Source of the DNA: [Mycobacterium] zoologicum
GTDB lineage: Bacteria > Actinomycetota > Actinomycetes > Mycobacteriales > Mycobacteriaceae
NCBI RefSeq assembly: GCF_020172665.1
Contig: NZ_CP083985.1
Location: 2,139,857 to 2,203,856, forward strand
DNA length: 64,000 nucleotides
Direction of reading: 5' to 3'
The translations under genes were made by a program, and so were the position numbers. The notes beneath the pieces are model-generated. The model saw nothing but the letters and a program-made list of their open reading frames with translations. It was not told the origin of the DNA and did not search any database. Positions 43,626-55,184 of this stretch are shown in pieces (within the stretch, counting starts at the first letter, position 1; each line of letters opens with the position of its first letter).

Positions 43626-43690
43626 GTCTCCTATGCGATCGCCGAAATCCCCGTGCGAAACCTACCGCAGTCACCGCGTACGGTTGTGCT

Positions 43691-46045
43691 GTGGCTAACA
43701 CCTCCAAAATCGTCTCTGGAACCACGCGTGCCAAGTCGGGCCGGCTGAGCGGCAAGTTCTGGAAACTGCTGGGCGCCAGCACCGAGAAGAACCAGAGTCG
43801 CTCACTGGCAGAGGTCACCGCCGCGGGCGACTTCGCGAAGAAGGCTGCCGGCCTCGACGACGAGCAGCTGCGCAAGGCCGCGCAGCTGCTCAAGCTCAAG
43901 GAGCTGGCGGAAGCCTCCGACATCCCGCAGTTCCTGGCGATCGCCCGCGAGGCCGCCGAACGCAGCATCGGGATGCGCCCCTTCGATGTTCAGTTGCAGG
44001 GCGCGCTGCGGATGCTGGCCGGCGACGTCGTCGAGATGGCCACCGGTGAGGGCAAGACGTTGTCCGGTGCGATCGCCGCCGCCGGCTACGCCATCGGCGG
44101 GCGTCACGTACACGTCGTCACGATCAACGACTACCTGGCCCGCCGCGACGCCGAATGGATGGGGCCGCTGCTGGCCGCGATGGGCGTGACGGTCGGCTGG
44201 ATCACCGCCGACTCCAGTTCCGCCGACCGCCGGGCGGCCTACAAGTGCGACGTCACCTACGCGTCGGTCAACGAGATCGGCTTCGACGTCCTGCGTGACC
44301 AGCTGGTCACCGATGTCGAGGACCTGGTCTCGCCCAATCCGGACGTGGCGCTCATCGACGAAGCCGACTCGGTGCTCGTCGACGAGGCCCTGGTGCCGTT
44401 GGTGCTGGCCGGCACCACCCACCGGGAGACTCCCCGGATGGAGATCGTCGAGCTGGTCGGGCGGCTCACTCCCGGAGTGGACTACGACTCCGACGAGGAC
44501 CGGCGCAACATCCATCTCACCGAGGTCGGTGCGCGCAAGGTGGAGAAGGCCCTCGGCGGGATCGACCTGTACTCCGAGGAGCACGTGGTGTCCACGCTGA
44601 CCGAGGTCAACGTCGCGCTGCACGCCCACGTGATGCTGCAGCGCGACGTGCACTACATCGTCCGCGACGGCAAAGTGCAGTTGATCAACGCCTCGCGGGG
44701 CCGGATCGCCGCCCTGCAGCGCTGGCCGGACGGTCTGCAGGCCGCGGTGGAGGCCAAGGAGGGCATCGAGACCACCGAGACCGGTGAGGTGCTCGACACC
44801 ATCACGGTCCAGGCCCTGGTCAACCGGTATCCCACCGTGTGTGGCATGACCGGCACGGCACTGGCGGCCGGTGAGCAGCTGCGCCAGTTCTACCAGCTCG
44901 GGGTCTCGCCGATCGCGCCGAACATGCCCAACGTCCGCGAGGACGAGACCGATCGGGTCTACATCACCGCCGCGGCCAAGAACGACGCCATCCTCGAACA
45001 CATTGTGGCGGTGCACGAGACGGGCCAGCCGGTGCTGGTCGGTACCCACGATGTCGCCGAGTCCGAGGAACTCTACGAGCGGTTGCGTAAGCGCGGGGTG
45101 CCCGCGGTGGTGCTCAACGCCAAGAACGACGCCGAGGAGGCCACGGTGATCGCCGAGGCGGGCAAGCTCGGCGTGGTCACGGTGTCCACCCAGATGGCCG
45201 GCCGCGGCACCGACATCCGGCTGGGCGGCTCGGAAGAGGCGGACCACGACCGGATCGTCGAACTCGGCGGGCTGCACGTGATCGGCACCGGGCGTCAGCA
45301 CACCGAGCGCCTGGACAACCAGCTGCGTGGACGCGCCGGCCGCCAGGGCGACCCGGGGTCGTCGGTGTTCTTCTCCAGCTGGGAGGACGAAGTCGTGGCG
45401 ACCAACCTGGAAGCCAACAAGCTGCCGCTGGAGACCGATGAAGACGGTCGGATCCTGAGCCCGAAGGCCTCCGGGATGCTCGACCACGCGCAGCGCATCG
45501 CCGAGGGCAAGCTGCTCGACATCCACGCCAACACCTGGCGGTACAACCAGCTGATCGCGCAGCAGCGGGCGATCATCGTGGAGCGACGCAACACGCTGCT
45601 GTCGACCCAGGCGGCCCGCGACGAACTCGCCGAGCTGGCCCCGCAGCGCTACGCCGAACTGGTCGAGCAGCTCGGTGAGGGAGCCGAGGCCAAGTTGGAG
45701 AAGATCTGCCGGCTGATCATGCTCTACCACCTCGACCGGGGCTGGGCCGATCACCTGGCGTTCCTGGCCGACATCCGGGAGAGCATCCACCTGAGGGCCC
45801 TGGGCCGGCAGAACCCCCTCGACGAGTTCCACCGAATGGCGTTGGACGCGTTCGCCTCGCTTGCCGCCGACGCGATCGAGGCGGCTCAGCAGACCCTGGA
45901 GACCTCGGACTCGATCGAGTCGGAGCCGGGGATCGACCTGTCCAAGCTGGCGCGGCCCACTTCGACGTGGACCTACATGGTCCGCGACAACCCGCTCAGC
46001 GACGACACGATGGACGCGCTGAGTCTTCCCGGGATCTTCCGCTAA
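43691..46045 (+). CDS. secA2: Accessory preprotein translocase ATPase SecA2
   Basis: SecA2 drives export of a small subset of proteins in mycobacteria. The 784-residue chain has a helicase-like motor with Walker A ATGEGKT near residue 117, Walker B LIDEADSV near 221, and motif [12 protein letters not shown]. It is shorter than SecA1 and lacks the zinc-binding C-terminus, as expected. GTG 43691 ([15 protein letters not shown]) is chosen over upstream in-frame starts that run into the divergent promoter. It is followed after 9 bases by pgsA2. Confidence 0.97.
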   Translation: MANTSKIVSGTTRAKSGRLSGKFWKLLGASTEKNQSRSLAEVTAAGDFAKKAAGLDDEQLRKAAQLLKLKELAEASDIPQFLAIAREAAERSIGMRPFDVQLQGALRMLAGDVVEMATGEGKTLSGAIAAAGYAIGGRHVHVVTINDYLARRDAEWMGPLLAAMGVTVGWITADSSSADRRAAYKCDVTYASVNEIGFDVLRDQLVTDVEDLVSPNPDVALIDEADSVLVDEALVPLVLAGTTHRETPRMEIVELVGRLTPGVDYDSDEDRRNIHLTEVGARKVEKALGGIDLYSEEHVVSTLTEVNVALHAHVMLQRDVHYIVRDGKVQLINASRGRIAALQRWPDGLQAAVEAKEGIETTETGEVLDTITVQALVNRYPTVCGMTGTALAAGEQLRQFYQLGVSPIAPNMPNVREDETDRVYITAAAKNDAILEHIVAVHETGQPVLVGTHDVAESEELYERLRKRGVPAVVLNAKNDAEEATVIAEAGKLGVVTVSTQMAGRGTDIRLGGSEEADHDRIVELGGLHVIGTGRQHTERLDNQLRGRAGRQGDPGSSVFFSSWEDEVVATNLEANKLPLETDEDGRILSPKASGMLDHAQRIAEGKLLDIHANTWRYNQLIAQQRAIIVERRNTLLSTQAARDELAELAPQRYAELVEQLGEGAEAKLEKICRLIMLYHLDRGWADHLAFLADIRESIHLRALGRQNPLDEFHRMALDAFASLAADAIEAAQQTLETSDSIESEPGIDLSKLARPTSTWTYMVRDNPLSDDTMDALSLPGIFR

Positions 46046-46054
46046 GGCGGCGGC

Positions 46055-46657
46055 ATGGCTGCCGGGTCCGGGTCCGATCGAAACCATGACCGGGTGCTCA
46101 CCGTGCCCAATGTCATCAGCCTGGCGCGCCTCGGGCTGATCGGGGTTTTCCTCTATCTGCTGCTGGTCGCGCGTGCGGACGGTCCGGCGGTGGCGACCCT
46201 GATGCTCAGCGGCGCGTCGGACTGGGTCGACGGCAAACTGGCCCGGCTGTTGGACCAGTCCTCGACGCTGGGCGCCCTGCTGGACCCGGCGATCGACCGG
46301 CTCTACATGGTGGCCGTCCCGGTCTCCTTCGCGCTGCGCGGTCTGGTGCCGTGGTGGATCATCGGCGTGTTGCTGGCCCGCGATCTGTTGCTGGTCGCGG
46401 TGTTGCCGGCGCTGCGCAGCCGGGGACTGACCGCGCTGCCGGTTACCTACATCGGTAAGGCGGGCACATTCGCGCTGATGTCGGCGTTTCCGTTGATCCT
46501 GCTGGGGCAGTGGCCGCAATTGTGGAGCCGGGTGGTGGGGTCGGTCGGCTGGGCCTTCCTGATCTGGGGCCTGGCCATGTACCTGTGGGCGTTCGTGCTG
46601 TACGTGGTTCAGGCGGCGCTGGTGGTCCGCACGATGCCCAAGGCCGCCGGTGTCTGA
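46055..46657 (+). CDS. pgsA2: CDP-alcohol phosphatidyltransferase (PgsA2-like)
   Basis: A 200-residue membrane enzyme with the catalytic motif spread over [12 protein letters not shown] and [11 protein letters not shown], i.e. D-x2-DG-x2-AR-x8-G-x3-D-x3-D. It transfers a phosphatidyl group from CDP-diacylglycerol to an alcohol acceptor; in mycobacteria this paralogue's acceptor is not firmly settled (phosphatidylglycerophosphate or cardiolipin synthesis have been proposed). About five or six membrane helices follow. It overlaps the next gene by 8 bases. Confidence 0.9.
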   Translation: MAAGSGSDRNHDRVLTVPNVISLARLGLIGVFLYLLLVARADGPAVATLMLSGASDWVDGKLARLLDQSSTLGALLDPAIDRLYMVAVPVSFALRGLVPWWIIGVLLARDLLLVAVLPALRSRGLTALPVTYIGKAGTFALMSAFPLILLGQWPQLWSRVVGSVGWAFLIWGLAMYLWAFVLYVVQAALVVRTMPKAAGV

Positions 46658-47570
46658 GCCGTTCTTCGCGCTGAGCGGTTATGACTCCGGCCGAGGCAGG
46701 AGTCCGGATGAGAGCGGCCGGCCCGAGACCTTCGCGGTGCCGTCGCTGCTGCGCTCACTGCTGTCCGAACACCTTGATCCCGGCTATGCCGCAGCGGTCG
46801 GCCCGCCCTCCGGCCGGGCGGCGAGATGGATGTGGGAGGCGCTGGCGGCGTTGTTGGTGGCCGCGGTGTTCGCGGTTGCGGTCACCCAGGCCCGATCCAC
46901 CGAGCCCGGGGTGCGAGACGCCCGGCAGGTACTGGCCAGCAACGTGCGGTCGGCCGAAAGCACCACCAGCCGTCTGACCGACAAACGCGACGAACTGACC
47001 GATCACGTCGACGACTTGCGCCGCCACCGGCTGGCCGACGACGCCGAGGGACGACGGTTGCTGGCCGGCCTCGACCAACTGAGCCTGGAGGGGGCCAGCA
47101 CCTCGGTCACCGGGCCGGGCCTGCTGGTCACCGTGACCGAACCCGGGGTGGGGCGCAATCTCTCGGATGCCTCCAAGCAGCGGGTGTCGGGCAGCCGGCA
47201 GATCATCTTGGACCGGGATCTGCAGCTGGTGGTCAACTCACTGTGGGCCAGTGGCGCCGAGGCGATCTCGGTCGGCGACATCCGCATCGGTCCCAACGTG
47301 ACGATCCGGCAGGCCGGCGGGGCCATACTGGTCGACAACAAGCCGATCAGCAGCCCCTACTCGGTGCGTGCCATCGGAGCACCGCAACACCTGCGCGACG
47401 CGTTCGACCGCAGCCCCGGGCTGTATCGGCTGCGCCTGCTGGAGATGTCCTATCGCGTGGAGGTGCGGGTCGACGGTCGCAGTGCGGCAGACCTGACCCT
47501 GCCCGCCGGCGCGGTGCGTGATGTCCGCTATGCCCAACAGATGGGGGAGCACGGAATGAGTGGTCGATGA
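46650..47570 (+). CDS. DUF881 membrane-anchored protein (Rv1823-like)
   Basis: A 306-residue protein with a single membrane helix ([19 protein letters not shown]) followed by a predicted coiled coil ([19 protein letters not shown]) and the DUF881 domain ([36 protein letters not shown]). DUF881 proteins are common in Gram-positives next to cell-division genes; their role is unknown. It overlaps pgsA2 and the small basic protein gene, forming a tight operon. Confidence 0.9.
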   Translation: MSEPFFALSGYDSGRGRSPDESGRPETFAVPSLLRSLLSEHLDPGYAAAVGPPSGRAARWMWEALAALLVAAVFAVAVTQARSTEPGVRDARQVLASNVRSAESTTSRLTDKRDELTDHVDDLRRHRLADDAEGRRLLAGLDQLSLEGASTSVTGPGLLVTVTEPGVGRNLSDASKQRVSGSRQIILDRDLQLVVNSLWASGAEAISVGDIRIGPNVTIRQAGGAILVDNKPISSPYSVRAIGAPQHLRDAFDRSPGLYRLRLLEMSYRVEVRVDGRSAADLTLPAGAVRDVRYAQQMGEHGMSGR

Positions 47571-47899
47571 TCGGGATCGCCGCGCTGGTCGCCGGCATCG
47601 TGCTGGGCCTGGTGTTGCATCCCAGCGTTCCCGAGGTGATCGCGCCCTATCTGCCGATCGCCGTGGTGGCCGCCCTGGACGCGGTGTTCGGCGGCCTGCG
47701 CGCCTACCTGGAGCGGATCTTCGACGCGAAGGTGTTCGTGGTGTCGTTCACGTTCAACGTCCTGGTCGCCGCGCTGATCGTCTTCGTCGGCGACCAGTTG
47801 GGGGTGGGGACCCAGCTGTCCACCGCGATCATCGTGGTCCTCGGGATCCGCATCTTCGGCAACGCCGCGGCGTTGCGGAGGAAACTGTTCGGTGCCTGA
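47567..47899 (+). CDS. sbp: Small basic protein, DUF1290 family (Rv1824-like)
   Basis: A 110-residue membrane protein with three hydrophobic segments ([49 protein letters not shown]). DUF1290/Sbp proteins are encoded beside ftsZ or DUF881 genes in many Firmicutes and Actinobacteria. Here it lies between two DUF881 genes, overlapping both, so the three probably form one membrane complex. Function unproven. Confidence 0.9.
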   Translation: MIGIAALVAGIVLGLVLHPSVPEVIAPYLPIAVVAALDAVFGGLRAYLERIFDAKVFVVSFTFNVLVAALIVFVGDQLGVGTQLSTAIIVVLGIRIFGNAAALRRKLFGA

Positions 47900-48617
47900 C
47901 GCCAAGGACCCCAAGGATTCCGACACCCGTTCCGGACCGCTGTTCGGTGTGTTGGGGATGCTGCTGTGCCTGCTGCTGGGGGTGGCGATCGCCACCCAGG
48001 TGCGCCAGACCGATTCGGGCGACGCGCTGGAGACCGCCCGGCCCGCCGACCTGCTGGTGCTGCTGGACTCGCTGCGCCAACGCGAAGCCGTGCTCAACAC
48101 CGAGGTGGCCGATCTGCAGCAGACCCTCAACGCATTGCAGGAGTCCGGCAGCAGCGATCAGGCTGCCATCGAGAACGCCCAGGCCCGGCTGGCCGCTTTG
48201 GCGATCATGATCGGCACCGTCGGTGCCGTCGGGCCGGGGGTGGTGGTCACCGTCGAGGATGCGGCCCGTGGCGTCGCCGCCGAGACCATGCTCGACGTGA
48301 TCAACGAGCTCCGGGCGGCGGGAGCCGAGGCGATGGAGGTCCGCGACGGCACCCAGGCGGTGCGGATCGGAGTGGACTCATGGGTGGCCGGCAGCCCCGG
48401 CGCGTTGGAGTTCGACGGGACGGCGCTGACCCCGCCGTATTCGGTTCTGGCGATTGGGGATCCCCCCACCCTTGCCGCCGCGATGAACATTCCCGGCGGC
48501 GCCGTCGACAGCGTGCGGCGCCTCGGTGGGGTGATGGCGGTGCAGCAGACCGACCATGTGGAGGTGACCGTGTTGCGGCAACCGAAACCGCGCCAATACG
48601 CTCAACCCGTCAAGTGA
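47892..48617 (+). CDS. DUF881 membrane-anchored protein (Rv1825-like)
   Basis: A 241-residue DUF881 paralogue of the protein at 46650. It has an N-terminal membrane helix (LFGVLGMLLCLLLGVAIATQ), a helical coiled coil (LRQREAVLNTEVADLQQTL) and the DUF881 core (GPGVVVTVEDAARG, ELRAAGAEAMEVRDG). M. tuberculosis Rv1825 has been described as cell-wall associated. It overlaps the sbp gene by 8 bases and ends 28 bases before gcvH. Confidence 0.9.
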   Translation: MPDAKDPKDSDTRSGPLFGVLGMLLCLLLGVAIATQVRQTDSGDALETARPADLLVLLDSLRQREAVLNTEVADLQQTLNALQESGSSDQAAIENAQARLAALAIMIGTVGAVGPGVVVTVEDAARGVAAETMLDVINELRAAGAEAMEVRDGTQAVRIGVDSWVAGSPGALEFDGTALTPPYSVLAIGDPPTLAAAMNIPGGAVDSVRRLGGVMAVQQTDHVEVTVLRQPKPRQYAQPVK

Positions 48618-48645
48618 ACCCGACAGCGCAAGGAGCACGATCACC

Positions 48646-49041
48646 GTGAGTGACGTTCCGTCCGACCTCTACTACACCGCCGAGCACGAGTGGGTTCGGC
48701 GCACCGGTGAGGACACCGTCCGCGTCGGCATCACCGATTTCGCCCAGTCGGCGCTGGGCGACGTGGTTTTCGTGCAACTGCCCGACGTGGGTACCGAGGT
48801 GACCGCGGGGGATGCTTTCGGCGAGGTGGAGTCGACCAAGTCGGTCTCCGACCTGTATGCACCGATCTCGGCGAAGGTGACCGCGGTCAACGCCGATCTG
48901 GACGGCGGCCCTCAGCTGGTCAACTCCGACCCCTACGGCGCCGGCTGGCTGGTGGAGCTTGCGGCGACGAGCGACGCGTTGGACGAGAGCCTTTCCGGGC
49001 TGCTGACCCCCGACGCCTACCGCGCGACGCTGGCCGAGTGA
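48646..49041 (+). CDS. gcvH: Glycine cleavage system H protein
   Basis: A 131-residue carrier protein whose lipoyl group shuttles the aminomethyl intermediate among the P, T and L proteins. The lipoylated residue is Lys65 in VESTKSVSDLYAP, and the N-terminus (DLYYTAEHEWVR) is typical. GTG 48646 is used with an aaggag site. It is separated from its partner gcvB by garA and three other genes; the T protein gene is not in the window. Confidence 0.97.
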   Translation: MSDVPSDLYYTAEHEWVRRTGEDTVRVGITDFAQSALGDVVFVQLPDVGTEVTAGDAFGEVESTKSVSDLYAPISAKVTAVNADLDGGPQLVNSDPYGAGWLVELAATSDALDESLSGLLTPDAYRATLAE

Positions 49042-49218
49042 CGATTGCTACCGTGCCTGCCGGGATGCGCCGGGATTCACCGGACACGATCCCACCGTGC
49101 GGGGACATTATCGACCGCTGCACGGTACGGTCGACTCAACGATCGCGGGCTGTCCCGCGGCGGATCCCCGGCGGATATGTGACCAGCCAGCACGACAGCG
49201 GCCAGTGAGGAGTAGCGG

Positions 49219-49704
49219 GTGACGGAGAAGGACTCGGACAAGGGGCAGGACCAGCTCGGCGACGAGGTAACGGTGGAGACCACCTCGGTGTTTCGCGCCG
49301 ACTTCCTGAGTGAACTTGACGCCCCCGCGCAGGCCGGTGGCGAAGGGTTGTCCTCGGGAGTCGAGGGGCTGCCCGCTGGGTCGGCGCTGCTGGTCGTCAA
49401 GCGGGGTCCCAACGCCGGGTCGCGTTTTCTGCTCGACCGGTCGGTGACCGCGGCTGGCCGGCACCCTGACAGTGACATTTTCCTCGACGACGTCACCGTC
49501 AGCCGTCGCCATGCCGAGTTCCGGTTGGAGGGCAACGAGTTTCAGGTCGTCGACGTCGGCAGCCTCAACGGCACCTACGTCAACCGGGAGCCGGTCGATT
49601 CTGCGGTTCTGGTCAACGGCGACGAAGTTCAGGTCGGCAAGTTCCGCCTGGTGTTCCTGACCGGCCCGACGTCCGGTGATGCTGAGGCCGGGCCGGGAAG
49701 CTAG
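49219..49704 (+). CDS. garA: FHA-domain regulator GarA
   Basis: GarA controls 2-oxoglutarate and glutamate metabolism; the unphosphorylated FHA domain binds 2-oxoglutarate decarboxylase and glutamate dehydrogenase, and phosphorylation by PknB or PknG switches it off. The 161-residue protein keeps the ETTSVFR motif with Thr21 and Thr22, the known kinase sites, and an FHA domain with [15 protein letters not shown] and GSLNGTYVN. The numbering matches M. tuberculosis. It overlaps the next MerR gene by one base. Confidence 0.97.
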   Translation: MTEKDSDKGQDQLGDEVTVETTSVFRADFLSELDAPAQAGGEGLSSGVEGLPAGSALLVVKRGPNAGSRFLLDRSVTAAGRHPDSDIFLDDVTVSRRHAEFRLEGNEFQVVDVGSLNGTYVNREPVDSAVLVNGDEVQVGKFRLVFLTGPTSGDAEAGPGS

Positions 49705-50441
49705 TGACCGCGCCTGACAGCCCTGAACTGACCGGGATGTCGATCGGAGCGGTGCTGGATCTGCTTCGGCCGGATTTTCCCGATGTCACGATCTCCAAGA
49801 TTCGATTCCTGGAGACCGAGGGGCTGGTCACGCCGCAGCGCGCGGCGTCGGGCTATCGCCGGTTCAGTGCCTATGACTGTGCGCGGTTGCGCTTCGTGCT
49901 GACTGCGCAGCGCGACCAGTACCTGCCGCTGAAGGTGATCAAGGCGCGACTGGACGCCGAAGAGGACGGGACGCTACCGGCGCCCGCCTCACCGTATCCG
50001 GCGCCACGCCTGGTGACAGCGGCCGGCCAGTCCGCCGGAGATGAGCGGCCGGGGCCGATGCCGCCGCGGCAGGTGCGCCTGAGTCGTGAGGATCTGCTGG
50101 AACGTTCCGGTGCCGACGAGGCTCTGCTGGTATCGCTGACCCGATCCGGGGTGATCGTGGCAGGACCGGGTGGCTTCTTCGACGAGCACGCGGTGGTCAT
50201 CGTTCAGTGCGCGCGGGGGCTGGCCGACTACGGCGTGGAGCCGCGCCACCTTCGGGCGTTCCGATCGGCGGCCGACCGGCAGGCCGATCTGATCGCTCAG
50301 ATCGCCGGGCCGATGGTCAAGGGCGGCAAGGCCGGTGCGCGCGACCGGGCTGACGACCTGGCCCGTGAGGTCGCAGCACTGGCGATCGCCCTGCACACCG
50401 CCTTGCTCAAGTCGGCGGTACACGACGTTCTGCACGGCTGA
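49704..50441 (+). CDS. MerR-family transcriptional regulator (Rv1828-like)
   Basis: A 245-residue regulator with an N-terminal MerR winged helix ([20 protein letters not shown], then [20 protein letters not shown]) and a long helical C-terminal part ([20 protein letters not shown]). There are no conserved metal-binding cysteines, so it probably does not sense a thiol-reactive metal. It overlaps garA at GTG 49704 and is followed by the Rv1829-like gene. Target genes unknown from sequence. Confidence 0.9.
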   Translation: MTAPDSPELTGMSIGAVLDLLRPDFPDVTISKIRFLETEGLVTPQRAASGYRRFSAYDCARLRFVLTAQRDQYLPLKVIKARLDAEEDGTLPAPASPYPAPRLVTAAGQSAGDERPGPMPPRQVRLSREDLLERSGADEALLVSLTRSGVIVAGPGGFFDEHAVVIVQCARGLADYGVEPRHLRAFRSAADRQADLIAQIAGPMVKGGKAGARDRADDLAREVAALAIALHTALLKSAVHDVLHG

Positions 50442-50502
50442 GGACTAGACTTCGGCTCGGCGGGGCGTGGTACATCAAGCACATGCGGAGGGCTGGCTGG
50501 AG

Positions 50503-50997
50503 ATGGGTGAAGTTCGCGTGGTCGGCATTCGCGTCGAGCAGCCGCAGAACCAGCCGGTACTGCTGTTGCGTGAATCCGATGGCGACCGTTACCTCCCGAT
50601 CTGGATCGGGCAGGCCGAGGCCGCCGCTATCGCACTCGAGCAGCAGGGTGTGGAGCCGGCCCGTCCCCTGACGCACGACCTGATTCGTGATCTCATTGCG
50701 GCACTCGGGCATTCGCTGAAGGAAGTTCGTATCGTCGACCTGCAGGAAGGTACGTTCTACGCCGACCTGATCTTCGACCGCGACATCACGGTGTCGGCCC
50801 GGCCGTCGGATTCGGTGGCGATCGCACTGCGGGTCGGGGTCCCGATCTACGTCGAAGAATCGGTGCTGGCCGAGGCCGGGCTGCTGATCCCCGATGAGAA
50901 CGATGACGAGAGTTCCGGCGCGGTGCGCGAGGACGAGGTGGAGAAGTTCAAGGAGTTCCTCGATAGCGTGTCGCCGGACGATTTCAAAGCAACCTGA
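50503..50997 (+). CDS. Bifunctional nuclease family protein (Rv1829-like)
   Basis: A 164-residue protein starting at ATG 50503 (MGEVRVVGIRVEQPQNQPV) with the BFN/DUF151 domain (YLPIWIGQAEAAAIALEQQG and RPLTHDLIRDLI). Plant members have DNase and RNase activity; the mycobacterial activity is not proven. The acidic C-terminus (VREDEVEKFKEFLDSVSPDD) is highly conserved. It lies between two MerR genes. Confidence 0.93.
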   Translation: MGEVRVVGIRVEQPQNQPVLLLRESDGDRYLPIWIGQAEAAAIALEQQGVEPARPLTHDLIRDLIAALGHSLKEVRIVDLQEGTFYADLIFDRDITVSARPSDSVAIALRVGVPIYVEESVLAEAGLLIPDENDDESSGAVREDEVEKFKEFLDSVSPDDFKAT

Positions 50998-51229
50998 CCC
51001 GGCGCGGCGGCCTCAGCCCCGTCACGGATGAGTCTCATCTGAAGAGTGGTCACCACGACACGCCCACTGGGAGGCCGGACGCACAAAATCCGGGCCCATA
51101 CTTGAGACCACGACGGGAACAACTGCAGGGCGGTCCGCCGCGGCGTATGCTCACGACCAACTCGGGCAAGAGCAAACGCGGCCACCGGCCAGTCAGTGGC
51201 AACGAGCGCGATCGGCGAGAGGAAGCACC

Positions 51230-51871
51230 GTGGGTGAGCAACCGGGACAGGGACAGCTGGACTTCGGTCCTGGCAAAGCCGGTCAGCCGAGCGATGTCGA
51301 GACCCCGGTGCAGACTCCCGCCGGCGGTGAACCGGTGCAGGCCGGACTGTTCCCCGACGACTCGGTCCCCGACGAACTCATCGGCTACCGCGGACCCAGT
51401 GCCTGCCAGATCGCCGGTATCACCTACCGCCAGCTCGACTACTGGGCCCGCACCTCCCTGGTGGTGCCGTCGATTCGGGGCGCGGCCGGATCCGGCAGTC
51501 AGCGGCTGTACTCGTTCAAAGACATCCTGGTGCTCAAGATCGTCAAGCGCCTGCTCGACACCGGCATCTCGCTGCACAACATCCGGATCGCCGTCGACCA
51601 CCTGCGGGAGCGTGGCGTGCAGGACCTGGCCAACATCACCCTGTTCTCCGACGGCACCACCGTCTATGAGTGCACCTCGGCCGAAGAGGTCGTCGACCTG
51701 CTCCAGGGCGGCCAGGGCGTGTTCGGCATCGCGGTGTCCGGTGCGATGCGCGAGCTGACCGGCGTCATTGCCGACTTCCCCGGGGAGCGTGCCGACGGCG
51801 GCGAGTCGATCGCGGCGCCGGAGGACGAGCTGGCCAGTCGCCGCAAGTTCCGCGACCGCAAGACCGGTTAG
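51230..51871 (+). CDS. resR: MerR-family regulator ResR (Rv1830-like)
   Basis: A 213-residue MerR protein. The N-terminal 45 residues are disordered; the winged helix is PSACQIAGITYRQLDYWART then RLYSFKDILVLKIVKRLL. A C-terminal ligand-like domain includes LANITLFSDGTTVYE. In M. tuberculosis this gene (resR, also called mcdR) affects growth and cell division, and its variants are linked to antibiotic resilience. It is the last gene before the glycine riboswitch, with about 230 bases of its own upstream region. Confidence 0.92.
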   Translation: MGEQPGQGQLDFGPGKAGQPSDVETPVQTPAGGEPVQAGLFPDDSVPDELIGYRGPSACQIAGITYRQLDYWARTSLVVPSIRGAAGSGSQRLYSFKDILVLKIVKRLLDTGISLHNIRIAVDHLRERGVQDLANITLFSDGTTVYECTSAEEVVDLLQGGQGVFGIAVSGAMRELTGVIADFPGERADGGESIAAPEDELASRRKFRDRKTG

Positions 51872-51987
51872 CTCCCGCCCCGACCGCGAGCGTGCGCAAA
51901 TGTATGGTTCACGCTGCGCGTCGGCGTACAACTCTGCACGTTCGCGCCGGGGCCGGGTGCCTCGGTAGACTGAGCGACGCATCGCAC

Positions 51988-52182
51988 CCGCAGCGGGAGA
52001 GTCTCGTGGCAGCCAGCCACGGGCGCCGAAGGAGCAATACCTCTCCGTCAACCTCTCAGGCCCAAGGACCGCCCGGGGCATTGATGCCTCTGGAAAGTGG
52101 TGCCAAGAGCACCCGCCGATGGGGAAAGGCCTGCGGGCCGAAACTCTCAGGCGCCCGGCGCGGGTGAAGACAGAGGGGGAGG
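51988..52182 (+). ncRNA. Tandem glycine riboswitch
   Basis: Two aptamers of the glycine (gcvT-type) riboswitch lie in tandem. Aptamer 1 shows gcgggagagtc, gcgccgaaggagcaa and ctctcaggccc; aptamer 2 shows tggaaag, gccgatggggaaaggcc, gaaactctcaggcgcc and ends gacagagggg. Glycine binding would turn on the downstream gcvB, whose start is about 12 bases after the end. This matches the known regulation of glycine cleavage genes. Confidence 0.95.
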
Positions 52183-52193
52183 GCCGACCGTAG

Positions 52194-55076
<2,883 letters not shown>

Positions 55077-55129
55077 GCGGCGCCGAGCGGGAACGCTCGA
55101 AGATCAGCTAAATCTCATTTAAAACGGGA

Positions 55130-55158
55130 TTTCGGCTTATGGTGACCTTATCCATAAT
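55130..55158 (+). promoter_or_regulatory. Candidate promoter of the repetitive secreted-protein gene
   Basis: TTTCGG (55130-55135) and CATAAT (55153-55158) are spaced by 17 bases, and the implied leader is about 20 nt before ATG 55185. The surrounding sequence is distinctly AT-rich. Confidence 0.4.
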
Positions 55159-55184
55159 GTGGCGCAGTTCACAAAGGAGTGGTC

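Noticed and set aside
43802..46519. Long open frame antisense to secA2 and pgsA2
   Set aside because: Same GC-bias artefact, low-complexity translation, overlapping two well-identified genes.
55087..55109. Small hairpin after gcvB considered as a terminator
   Set aside because: Only a 6-bp stem and no tail; too weak to support.
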